Notes under the pieces: generated by a model
The model's database searches: none
What the model was told of the DNA's origin: nothing
Seen by the model: only the letters and a program-made list of their open reading frames with translations
Shown here: piece by piece, positions 1 through 7,789 of the stretch
How the letters are laid out: each line of letters opens with the position of its first letter
Numbering within the stretch: position 1 is the stretch's first letter
Program-made: the position numbers and the translations under genes
DNA from: HXMU1420-13 sp963691715
GTDB lineage: Bacteria > Bacteroidota > Rhodothermia > Balneolales > Balneolaceae
Direction of reading: 5' to 3'
Assembly (NCBI GenBank): GCA_963691715.1
Contig: OY829281.1
Coordinates: 2,542,001-2,606,000, forward strand
Length of the DNA: 64,000 nucleotides

Positions 1-1
1 T

Positions 2-838
2 GTAGATGATGCTACCTTAGATGAATTAGAAGATATTTTGATAAGCTCGGATGTTGGGGTTAAAACAACAATTGAAATAATTCATAGAATAGAGAAACGA
101 GTAGCTCGTGATAAATTTATTTCTCAAAAAGAGCTTCAAATAATTTTAAGGGAAGAAATTATTGCATTATTGCAAGGGCATGAAGTGGATAAACCGGCTG
201 AATTTGATGCTCATCTACCAAATAAGCCACATGTTGTTCTTATCGTGGGAGTTAATGGGGTTGGTAAAACAACTACCATTGGTAAAATGAGCTATATGTA
301 TAAGGCAGCAGGAAAAAATGTTTTACTTGGTGCTGCAGACACTTTTCGAGCTGCAGCGGTAGATCAACTTAAGATTTGGAGTGAACGTGCTAATGTTTCA
401 ATCATTGAACAAGGCCAAGACGCTGATCCAGCAGCGGTAGCCTTTGATACAGTATCAGCAGCAAAAGCTAGAGGTGCAGATATTGCTTTGATTGATACAG
501 CAGGTCGTCTACACAATAAAAAAACTTTGATGGATGAGCTTTCAAAAATCAAACGTGTGATGAACAAAGTGATTGATGGTGCTCCTCATGAAGTGATATT
601 AGTATTAGATGCTTCAACAGGTCAAAATGCAATGCAGCAAGCGAAAGCTTTTACAGAAGCAGTAGATATTACAGGTCTTGCACTTACCAAGCTAGATGGT
701 ACAGCAAAGGGAGGAATTGTAATTGGCATATCAAATGAATTAAGCGTACCAGTGAAGTATATTGGTCTCGGTGAAAAGATTGAAGATCTTCAAATCTTTA
801 ATAAAAAAGATTTTGTTAACGCTTTATTTGGGGACTAA
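2..838 (+). CDS. ftsY: Signal recognition particle receptor FtsY (5' end outside window)
   Basis: SRP receptor GTPase that docks ribosome-SRP complexes at the inner membrane for co-translational insertion. The frame is open from base 2, so the gene starts upstream; an internal TTG at 38 is not the true start. The NG domain is complete: P-loop GVNGVGKTTTIGKM, DTFRAAAVDQL, the G3 motif DTAGRLHNKKTLMDEL, the G4 motif TKLDGTAKGG, and the closing motif GLGEKIEDLQIF. The 278 visible residues cover the NG domain; any N-terminal acidic region is off-window. No terminator-like hairpin is visible after the stop. The family assignment is certain from the motifs. Confidence 0.97.
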   Translation, partial: VDDATLDELEDILISSDVGVKTTIEIIHRIEKRVARDKFISQKELQIILREEIIALLQGHEVDKPAEFDAHLPNKPHVVLIVGVNGVGKTTTIGKMSYMYKAAGKNVLLGAADTFRAAAVDQLKIWSERANVSIIEQGQDADPAAVAFDTVSAAKARGADIALIDTAGRLHNKKTLMDELSKIKRVMNKVIDGAPHEVILVLDASTGQNAMQQAKAFTEAVDITGLALTKLDGTAKGGIVIGISNELSVPVKYIGLGEKIEDLQIFNKKDFVNALFGD

Positions 839-855
839 AAAGTACTTATTCCAAA

Positions 856-957
856 TTAATTTTGATTTTCATTATCTGAAGGATCTGTTGGAGCTTCTTG
901 CTCATTATTAGTTGCAGGATCTGGAATTTGGATTGATTTACTTTGGATTAAGTTCAT
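856..957 (-). CDS. Possible 33-residue peptide between ftsY and the TPR-CHAT gene
   Basis: This ATG-started frame of 33 codons is divergent from the TPR-CHAT gene. The product begins MNLIQSKSIQIPDP and continues as an acidic Asn/Pro/Glu-rich tail ending in NENQN. It has no hydrophobic segment, no Cys and no convincing ribosome binding site. Low-complexity acidic peptides of this kind occur as real small proteins in related genomes, but a frame this short can also arise by chance. I list it because it fills most of the gap and sits 75 bp in front of the CHAT gene. Confidence 0.2.
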   Translation of the reverse strand: MNLIQSKSIQIPDPATNNEQEAPTDPSDNENQN

Positions 958-1032
958 ATTAAATAATTAAAGTTTTTAGATTATAAAAAAAACATCATAT
1001 TAAACCTAGTTTAAGGAGTAAAATAGAATTAT

Positions 1033-3936
1033 TTGTCAATTATAATGCAATCTATAGGGTTAATCTTTGGTATTCTGTTCACATATCAAGTGTATGCGCA
1101 AGGGTGGAATGATCAGTTTTTGACATTGTATGAAAATGGAGACGATTATTTCAATAGTTATGATTATTCCGAAGCTCTATTAAATTTTGAAAATGCATAC
1201 CATATTGCAAAAAATGAATTAGGAGCTAATGAAATATATAAGAGTGGGTTTGCAGTTGTAATTACTTTAAGAAAATTAATAAGGTATAAAGAAGCATATC
1301 TAGTATTAAGAGAACTTTTAGATAATGTTAGTGAAGAACTTTCATCTAGTCAGAAAACCTATATATACCAGTATTTTGGATTAATTAATACAAGTATTGC
1401 AAAATATGAACGGGCAATTAATGAATTTGATACAGCTATTTCATTCGCAAAACTTTCTAGAGATACTCTTCTTATTGGTACCCTATTAGTGAATAAAAGT
1501 ATTTCACTAATTCATCAAAATAGACTAAACATTGCGTTAGAAAATTTAGATTTAGCTAGTAGTTTTTCAATTAAAGACGACATATTCAATTCATTTCTAA
1601 ATCAAACATATTATAATGTATATACTTATCGAAATGAGCATAAAAAAGGATTTCCTTTTCTGCTAAAAGCGTATGAATTTGCGAAGGAATCAAATGATAG
1701 ACCTCGATATATGATGGTCTTAACAAATCTTTCTAATTATTATTTAAGACAAAATAACTTCAGAGAAGGGTTAACACTTTTTCAAGAAGGATATTCAATA
1801 GCTAAAGAAACCAAAAGTATAAGTACAATTGCCCAATTCAGTGATTATTTAGGCAGGGCATATAAAAATTTAGGCGATACTGAGCTTGCTATAAAATATT
1901 ATAATGAAGCACTAAAGATTTATGAGCAAAGTGAGAACGAACATCTTTCTAACTCTTTAAAAATACAAATCGCAAAGCTATTTATTACAGATGGTGAGCT
2001 GGAAACAGCGCATAAATTATTAAAACCACTTCTTAATGAGAAATTAAGCATTCTTCAAAAAGTTTTTGTTTATAGTTCTCTATCAGATATTGAAAGAGAA
2101 AAGAAGGATTACCAAGCAGCAAAAGCTTTTATAGAAATGGCTTTATCGGAATTAGATGAGAGCACTCAAACTTTTAGTATTGATTTATATGATAGACTTT
2201 TAAGCTTGCCAATTATATCAAATGAAGAAAAAATAGAATATGCAGTAATAGCCAATAAAAAAGCGGGCTCGAAAAGTGTTTTGAGTAAAATAAATTCTGA
2301 GATTGATTTAGCAATAACCTATGAGCCAGTAAACCAAGATAGTGCTTTTAAATATGCATATTTGGCATTTAACAGAATAGAGAAGCATAGATACCGCATA
2401 TTTTCTCCTTCGATAAAGAATAAAATGAATAACAAGTGGCAAGACTTTTATTATGAATTGGCACATTGGGAAGTAAAATATCATGAAAATTATGATCGAG
2501 CATTAGAATTATTTGAATTATCAAAATCCCGATCGCTATTCGATCAAATGTATGAGAATCAACAGGCAAAGCTGTTTAGCCCAGATGATCCTGAGAGTGT
2601 TCATATTCTAAATCTCCAGAAAAGAATAGATCAATGGTATGAGCAAATTAATGGAGAAAGTAGCTTATCCACTCATACTGCCCACATCCTTAAAATTTCT
2701 GAATTAGAATTAGAATATCAAATTTCATTAGATGCATACATGAATTCAAATTCAGATTTGACAGATCTAAGGTATCCAACGGTTACTAGGCTCGAAGAAG
2801 TTCAATCATTGTTAAATAGTGAAACTGCTTATTTAAGCTATGGTGTAAGAAAAAATAGCTTATTTATATTTTTGATTACTAAAGAAAACAACGTGTTTAA
2901 AGAAGTCGTGCTTAAGGATGATGCACAAAAAGTTCTTTCATCTGAAGTCAATAATTTTAGAAATGCAATTATCAATCTAGAAGATTTAGAGTCAATTACA
3001 TCTCTTTCTAATCAATTAATTGATCAAATATTTAGTCCTATTATTAACCATCTTGATGGGATTAAGCATCTAGTTATTTCCTCTGATGGGCCCCTTCATT
3101 TGCTTTCATTTGAAGCTCTTGTGATTGAAGATCAATATTTAATTGAGAAATTTAGCACTAAGTATTTACCCTCTTTTTCAATTTATACATCTATTAAATA
3201 TCCAAAGGTGAAGGAATTTGAGTATGAGTTATTAGCTGTTGCAGGCTCCGGTTTCGAATCGGGGGATAAAAATTTAATTCATGGATCACAGAAATCTTAT
3301 GCAACACTCCCATATTCTTTAGCCGAAGTTGATTCGATTCATAATTATTTTGAGACATCTACAATTTTGAAAAATGAAGAAGTGACTGAGTATGCATTCA
3401 AAAATTTAAATCTGTCTGATTACAGATATATCCATCTTGCAACACATGGAGAATTGGACGAATTTTTTCCTAACCAAAGTGGCTTAATATTATCGAATAA
3501 AAGAAATAGCGAGTCTATTTTTGGTGAAGATGGTTTTTTGACTGCGAGAGAAATAGCTCAACTTGATCTCTCGGCAGATTTAATAACCCTTAGTGCATGT
3601 AACACCGGCACTGGAAAGGTAATAAATGGGGAAGGTGTTATGGGATTACAAAGAGCCGTATTAGCTGCCGGAGCATCTTCTGTAATCGTAAGTTTGTGGA
3701 ATATCTACGATCGAAGCACCCCAATTTTCATGAATACATTTTATCGTCAAATGCAAGAATTTGAAGATAAAGAAACATCTGTTATTGATCGGTTTAAGAT
3801 GTATATCGATTATTATGAACCTGAGTTAATAGATTATAAAACACTTGCTTTGCAACAAACAAAAATTGATATGATTCACCACCCCTTTTATAATCAACCA
3901 GTTCACTGGGCACCGTTTATCCTAATTGGTAAATAA
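1033..3936 (+). CDS. Exported TPR-CHAT (caspase-like peptidase) protein
   Basis: A 967-residue protein with an N-terminal signal peptide (hydrophobic run ending VYAQG, about residues 6-24). A long TPR-type helical repeat array follows (about 30-500), then a linker, then a C-terminal CHAT domain (about 600-967). The CHAT catalytic dyad is visible: His805 in LATHGEL and Cys856 in LSACNTGTG, followed by the typical GLQRAVLAAGASSVI. CHAT is a clan CD (caspase/separase-like) peptidase family. The substrate is unknown; export predicts a periplasmic or surface role. An AAGGAG at 1013-1018 lies 14 nt before the TTG at 1033 and 26 nt before an in-frame ATG at 1045, so either start is possible. It runs convergent with the M28 gene, 5 nt away. 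A related sigma/TPR pair lies 2.4 kb downstream. Confidence 0.9.
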   Translation: MSIIMQSIGLIFGILFTYQVYAQGWNDQFLTLYENGDDYFNSYDYSEALLNFENAYHIAKNELGANEIYKSGFAVVITLRKLIRYKEAYLVLRELLDNVSEELSSSQKTYIYQYFGLINTSIAKYERAINEFDTAISFAKLSRDTLLIGTLLVNKSISLIHQNRLNIALENLDLASSFSIKDDIFNSFLNQTYYNVYTYRNEHKKGFPFLLKAYEFAKESNDRPRYMMVLTNLSNYYLRQNNFREGLTLFQEGYSIAKETKSISTIAQFSDYLGRAYKNLGDTELAIKYYNEALKIYEQSENEHLSNSLKIQIAKLFITDGELETAHKLLKPLLNEKLSILQKVFVYSSLSDIEREKKDYQAAKAFIEMALSELDESTQTFSIDLYDRLLSLPIISNEEKIEYAVIANKKAGSKSVLSKINSEIDLAITYEPVNQDSAFKYAYLAFNRIEKHRYRIFSPSIKNKMNNKWQDFYYELAHWEVKYHENYDRALELFELSKSRSLFDQMYENQQAKLFSPDDPESVHILNLQKRIDQWYEQINGESSLSTHTAHILKISELELEYQISLDAYMNSNSDLTDLRYPTVTRLEEVQSLLNSETAYLSYGVRKNSLFIFLITKENNVFKEVVLKDDAQKVLSSEVNNFRNAIINLEDLESITSLSNQLIDQIFSPIINHLDGIKHLVISSDGPLHLLSFEALVIEDQYLIEKFSTKYLPSFSIYTSIKYPKVKEFEYELLAVAGSGFESGDKNLIHGSQKSYATLPYSLAEVDSIHNYFETSTILKNEEVTEYAFKNLNLSDYRYIHLATHGELDEFFPNQSGLILSNKRNSESIFGEDGFLTAREIAQLDLSADLITLSACNTGTGKVINGEGVMGLQRAVLAAGASSVIVSLWNIYDRSTPIFMNTFYRQMQEFEDKETSVIDRFKMYIDYYEPELIDYKTLALQQTKIDMIHHPFYNQPVHWAPFILIGK

Positions 3937-3941
3937 AGAGA

Positions 3942-5525
3942 TTATTGTTGAGTTCTTAGAATAAAAGATTGGTTGTCTACAGTTGGCTTTTCATCAGAAT
4001 TAGACAACAGCGCGGCGGTCATGAATATTAACTGAGTTCTTTTTCTGAGGGCATAAAAATCAATGTTATCAATTTCATCAGAAGGTTTGTGATAATCTTT
4101 ATGTGTGCCATTAAAAAAGAAAATGAATGGGACACCAAATCTACCAAAATTCCAGTGATCACTTCTTCTATAAAATTGATTGGGGTCTCTTAAACTATTA
4201 TATCTATCGCTGAGCTCAATATTTACGCTCATTTTATTTGCTTTAATAAGTGTTTCTTGTAAACTGGAAGAAATGATTTTTCCTCCAATGATATATATAT
4301 AGTTAGGATTATCTAAATGAGCAGGATCGCGCCTACCTATCATATCTATGTTTAGGTTTGCAACAGTTTTTTCTATTGGAAACACTGGATGGTCTGAATA
4401 GAATCGAGAACCCAATAAACCTAGCTCCTCTCCAGATACGTGCAAGAATAAAACACTACGTTTAAAAGAAGCACCAGCATCTTTGGCAGCTTTTAATCCT
4501 TGGGCTATTTGGAGAAGAGCAACGGTTCCACTTCCATCATCATCTGCTCCATTATAAATGAAATCGCCATTTACGTCTGGACTCCCAACACCAACATGAT
4601 CATAATGAGCTGATAAAACGACAACTTCATCTTTTAACATTGGATCATCTCCTTCAATATAGGCAATTACATTTCGTGATTTTGTGGTTCTCATTCTAAT
4701 ATTTGGAGTATATTTTAATGAATACTCCATCTCAAAGGGCTCAAATAAATTAGGATTAGCTTTCAGTTTATTTTTTAAATTATTTAGTTCATTAATTGAA
4801 TGTAACCCCAATAATTGTGAAGCTAGTTTTGGATGAATTCTGACATAGCTTTTATCGCTGTCATTTAAATGTGGTAATTTTACTCTAGATTCAGCTCTAA
4901 ATTCTGCTTGCATTATGAAAGCTTCTTCCTCGAATACTTCACCATTTGAATGTTCTATATAAATGACACCTAATGCATTATTGGCATGCACTAATTTTTT
5001 CATTCTCTCTGAAGAATTTATAATTGGATCATGAAAACTGAGAAGCCACTTATTTTCTAAGTTTATTTTGGAAGTATCTATTACACCTAAACCAACGAAG
5101 ACTATATCGCCAACACGATTTTTTTCCCCGCCAGAAATTCGATAGAAGTTCGCAATATCATCATAACTATGGACGGAAATATCAATAGACTCATCCTCTT
5201 TAAATACTTCATATGTAATATTATCAAAAGTAGTTTGTATTAATTCGAAGTTTTGATAGAATGTTTGTTCATTTCCTCCAGGGATTAACCCTAAGTCTTG
5301 GTATCTATCTGCCAAGTATTCCGCTGCTATTCTTTCGCCAGCGCTACCTGTATCTCTTCCCTTTAAACTATCGCTAGAAAGGAAATCTAGATCTATAAAT
5401 AACCCCTCTTCTGTTATAGTATTTTGATAATCGGTTAGATTAGCCTGTGGTTTAATAAGTGCAGTATCGTAGCTATTGCAACCAAACGTTATTGCAAGAA
5501 AAAAAGAAACCAAAGTCTGTTTCAT
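3942..5525 (-). CDS. M28-family zinc aminopeptidase-like lipoprotein
   Basis: A 527-residue predicted lipoprotein: a short hydrophobic leader with a Cys at residue 16 (AITFGC). The middle resembles the PA-type insert common in secreted M28 enzymes. The C-terminal metallopeptidase domain has the expected zinc and catalytic positions: SAHYDHVG (about residue 305), NGADDDGSGT, SGEELGLLGS, LNIDMIGR and KDYHKPSDE. Such enzymes remove N-terminal residues from peptides in the periplasm or at the cell surface. The gene starts 12 nt after the scpA stop and is probably co-transcribed with it, although the two functions are unrelated. All zinc ligands appear intact, so activity is likely; specificity cannot be read from sequence. 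Confidence 0.92.
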   Translation of the reverse strand: MKQTLVSFFLAITFGCNSYDTALIKPQANLTDYQNTITEEGLFIDLDFLSSDSLKGRDTGSAGERIAAEYLADRYQDLGLIPGGNEQTFYQNFELIQTTFDNITYEVFKEDESIDISVHSYDDIANFYRISGGEKNRVGDIVFVGLGVIDTSKINLENKWLLSFHDPIINSSERMKKLVHANNALGVIYIEHSNGEVFEEEAFIMQAEFRAESRVKLPHLNDSDKSYVRIHPKLASQLLGLHSINELNNLKNKLKANPNLFEPFEMEYSLKYTPNIRMRTTKSRNVIAYIEGDDPMLKDEVVVLSAHYDHVGVGSPDVNGDFIYNGADDDGSGTVALLQIAQGLKAAKDAGASFKRSVLFLHVSGEELGLLGSRFYSDHPVFPIEKTVANLNIDMIGRRDPAHLDNPNYIYIIGGKIISSSLQETLIKANKMSVNIELSDRYNSLRDPNQFYRRSDHWNFGRFGVPFIFFFNGTHKDYHKPSDEIDNIDFYALRKRTQLIFMTAALLSNSDEKPTVDNQSFILRTQQ

Positions 5526-5537
5526 AGCCCAAAAAAT

Positions 5538-6284
5538 TTAATTGACACCAATAATTTCGTCAACAGCTTTTAAATCTATATAAAAATTTGTTGGTTCTTC
5601 TTTTAGGTATAAATTGATTTGTTGTTCCTTAATCATTTCAAGAACAGCTAAAAAAGTAACGACTACAACAACTTTACTCGTTAGATCATGACAAAGTTCG
5701 TAGAAACTTTGTTTACCTCTGGCTTGTAGGGTTAGCAGTACGAATTCACTTTGTTTTTCAATTGTTGTTTCAACTTTTTCGACCTTATGTACAATATTTT
5801 TTCGTTCAACATCAGATAGAACTTTTCTAAAAGCAGCAATTAAATCAAAGACGGTTACATCCTTTAGAGCTTCGCCGGTTGCTTTTTTATCTACTTGATC
5901 TTCTTCAAAATACCCGCGTGTGTATTTTTTTCGTGTTTCTTCATCGATATCAGACATTTTTACAGCCATTTCTTTATATCGTTTGTATTCTAGAAGTCGC
6001 TGAATAAGTTCATATCGAGGATCACTTTCATCTAAATTTAAATCTTCATCTTGCTCTTCTCTAGGGAGCATCATTTTTGCCTTAATAGACATTAACATAC
6101 TAGCCATTAAAACGAATTCACTGGCAACATCAAGATCTAGTTCTTCCATTAGTTTTATAAAACCGAGAAATTGATCGGTGATGTATGAGATTGGGATGTC
6201 ATAAATATCTAACTCGTCTCTCTTAATAAAAAAAAGAAGTAAATCTAGTGGTCCTTCAAAGTTATTTAGTTGTACACGATACAT
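5538..6284 (-). CDS. scpA: Segregation and condensation protein A
   Basis: The kleisin subunit of the SMC-ScpA-ScpB condensin. It bridges the SMC head domains and helps compact and segregate the chromosome. At 248 residues it has normal family length. The N-terminus is diagnostic: VQLNNFEGPLDLLLFFIKRD, then ELDIYDIPISYITDQF and the helix DLDVASEFVLMASMLMSIKA, with a winged-helix C-terminal part. The partner scpB is not in the window. The gene is followed 12 nt later by the M28 peptidase. A 94-bp gap separates it from the divergent sigma factor gene, so promoters for both probably lie there. Confidence 0.95.
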   Translation of the reverse strand: MYRVQLNNFEGPLDLLLFFIKRDELDIYDIPISYITDQFLGFIKLMEELDLDVASEFVLMASMLMSIKAKMMLPREEQDEDLNLDESDPRYELIQRLLEYKRYKEMAVKMSDIDEETRKKYTRGYFEEDQVDKKATGEALKDVTVFDLIAAFRKVLSDVERKNIVHKVEKVETTIEKQSEFVLLTLQARGKQSFYELCHDLTSKVVVVVTFLAVLEMIKEQQINLYLKEEPTNFYIDLKAVDEIIGVN

Positions 6285-6378
6285 AAAAAAATTAATTACT
6301 AAGTATGAAATTCTATATTTTGTTACTAATTAACATGATGTTATTTTTAAGTTAATCACCAAGTAAAGCGCTTCATTT

Positions 6379-6924
6379 ATGGATTATTCAAAATTTGTAT
6401 TTGCAATACAAGAGAACAATCAAGCCATAATAAAAGAATATGTTCCAATAATCATAAGTGTATTAATCAAATTCTTAAAAGTACGATTACATGCCACTCA
6501 TCATGATGCAGAAGATGTTGCACAAAATACGATCATTAATGTAACCGAAAAAATCAAATCAAATGAGTTAATAAATCCAGATTCTGTAATATATTATCTG
6601 TTTACTACAGCTAAAAACGAGTATTACAAATTCTTGAGAAGTATTAAGGAAGGCAACTATGAGGAAATGCCAGAAAATTTTTTTGAAGAGGGAGATCAGC
6701 TAAGTAATATACTTGATAAAGAAAAGCATAAGATTCTAGCAGGATGTTTAAAAAACTTGAAACCAAACTCAAAAGCGTATATTACTTATTGGTTTGATAA
6801 TCCAAGAGGTGAAGCAAAGGTAGTAGCACAACATTTTGGGATTTCAGTGAATAATGCATGGACAAAAAAACATCGTATAATAAGTTTATTAAAAGAGTGT
6901 GTTGAAAAAAGGTTGGCAGCATAG
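6379..6924 (+). CDS. ECF-type sigma factor (sigma-70 family)
   Basis: A 181-residue protein with the two-domain layout of extracytoplasmic-function sigma factors. Region 2 includes the core-binding motif HHDAEDVAQNTI (about residues 52-63). Region 4 has the helix-turn-helix AKVVAQHFGISVNNAWTKK (about 142-160). The spacing and linker are unremarkable. The next gene, 81 nt downstream on the same strand, encodes a single-pass membrane TPR protein that could act as its anti-sigma or sensor partner. A TPR-CHAT protein lies 2.4 kb upstream on the same strand, a combination I associate with this sigma subgroup (inference). Target promoters are unknown. Confidence 0.85.
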   Translation: MDYSKFVFAIQENNQAIIKEYVPIIISVLIKFLKVRLHATHHDAEDVAQNTIINVTEKIKSNELINPDSVIYYLFTTAKNEYYKFLRSIKEGNYEEMPENFFEEGDQLSNILDKEKHKILAGCLKNLKPNSKAYITYWFDNPRGEAKVVAQHFGISVNNAWTKKHRIISLLKECVEKRLAA

Positions 6925-6961
6925 TGTAAGGAGTAGTGTTTTTGTGAGTCTTACTTTCTCA

Positions 6962-6971
6962 AAAGGAGGTG
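6962..6971 (+). promoter_or_regulatory. Extended anti-SD-complementary sequence far from a start
   Basis: AAAGGAGGTG is near-perfectly complementary to the 16S 3' end. It lies about 34 nt before the ATG of the downstream TPR gene, too far for a normal Shine-Dalgarno role. An in-frame TAA at 6997 rules out an upstream start for that gene, and no small reading frame with proper spacing follows. It may be a standby site, be brought close by RNA folding, or be chance. Confidence 0.4.
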
Positions 6972-7005
6972 TGTAACAGTCACTATTCTGAATAATTAAA
7001 TAATT

Positions 7006-7785
7006 ATGAGCAAAGAATTAGGAGAAATAAGAAAAAAATTAGATGCCTATTTGAAAGGTAATCTCTCAAATGAGCAAGTGGATGAACTATGGGTTGAGTT
7101 TGCTAAGCAACCAGAATTATTAAATGACCTAGAAATTGAGGTAGGCATACGTGATATCATAAAAAATGAAGGTGTACGAAAAGATAATAACATGAGACTT
7201 TTGAAATCTTCTTTTACTTGGTATGCCTCTGCAGCAGCAATAGTATTCATAGTTTTTGGAATCCAATTTTTTCAAGTTCCTAGTAAATCGAATCTTGACC
7301 AGTTTGTTGTTAAATCAATAAATAGTGACGAATTAGAAAGTTCTGATGGGATAAGATCAAGAGACATGACAGTGGTTGCACCAGACTCCATTCTGAATCT
7401 AGGCTTTAATGAGTTTGTAAATGGCAACTATGACCAGGCATTAAGGCTTTTCAATCAAATTATACATGATTATGATTATGAACCTTATGCATCTAAGGCT
7501 TACTTAAATAAAGGAATTATATACTATAATACATCCAACTACGATTCGGCAATGGTTGCATTTAATAAGTCCATATCACTTGTAATAGATAACAAAATAA
7601 TCGAAGAAAAAGCATATTGGTACCTAGGTAATTCATTAGCTAATGTTGGAAATCTAAAGGAAGCTCGAATTGCAGTACTTCAAGCATACAGCTTGGAAGG
7701 TGTGTATAGAAAACCAGCTTTTTTACTACTACAAAAATTAAATTTTGATCTTGGTTATTCTGAAGCTGCATTTGTAGACGGTTAG
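7006..7785 (+). CDS. Single-pass membrane TPR protein, candidate partner of the ECF sigma factor
   Basis: A 259-residue protein. The first ~65 residues are a charged cytoplasmic helical region (LDAYLKGNLSNEQVDELW) resembling the N-terminal part of anti-sigma factors. One transmembrane helix follows at about 68-90 (YASAAAIVFIVFGIQFF). After the membrane there are TPR-like repeats (FVNGNYDQALRLFNQIIHDY; YYNTSNYDSAMVAFNKSI; GNLKEARIAVLQAYSL). The topology (N-in, TPR outside) and position 81 nt after the sigma gene suggest a signal-sensing or anti-sigma role. No classic zinc anti-sigma HxxxCxxC motif is present, so the role is inferred from context only. It ends 4 nt from the convergent ppk1. Confidence 0.75.
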   Translation: MSKELGEIRKKLDAYLKGNLSNEQVDELWVEFAKQPELLNDLEIEVGIRDIIKNEGVRKDNNMRLLKSSFTWYASAAAIVFIVFGIQFFQVPSKSNLDQFVVKSINSDELESSDGIRSRDMTVVAPDSILNLGFNEFVNGNYDQALRLFNQIIHDYDYEPYASKAYLNKGIIYYNTSNYDSAMVAFNKSISLVIDNKIIEEKAYWYLGNSLANVGNLKEARIAVLQAYSLEGVYRKPAFLLLQKLNFDLGYSEAAFVDG

Positions 7786-7789
7786 GTTC

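Noticed and set aside
6970..6996. Short leader peptide after the strong SD at 6962
   Set aside because: The nearest GTG is too close to the SD, and the frame is only a few codons; no attenuator-like structure was seen.
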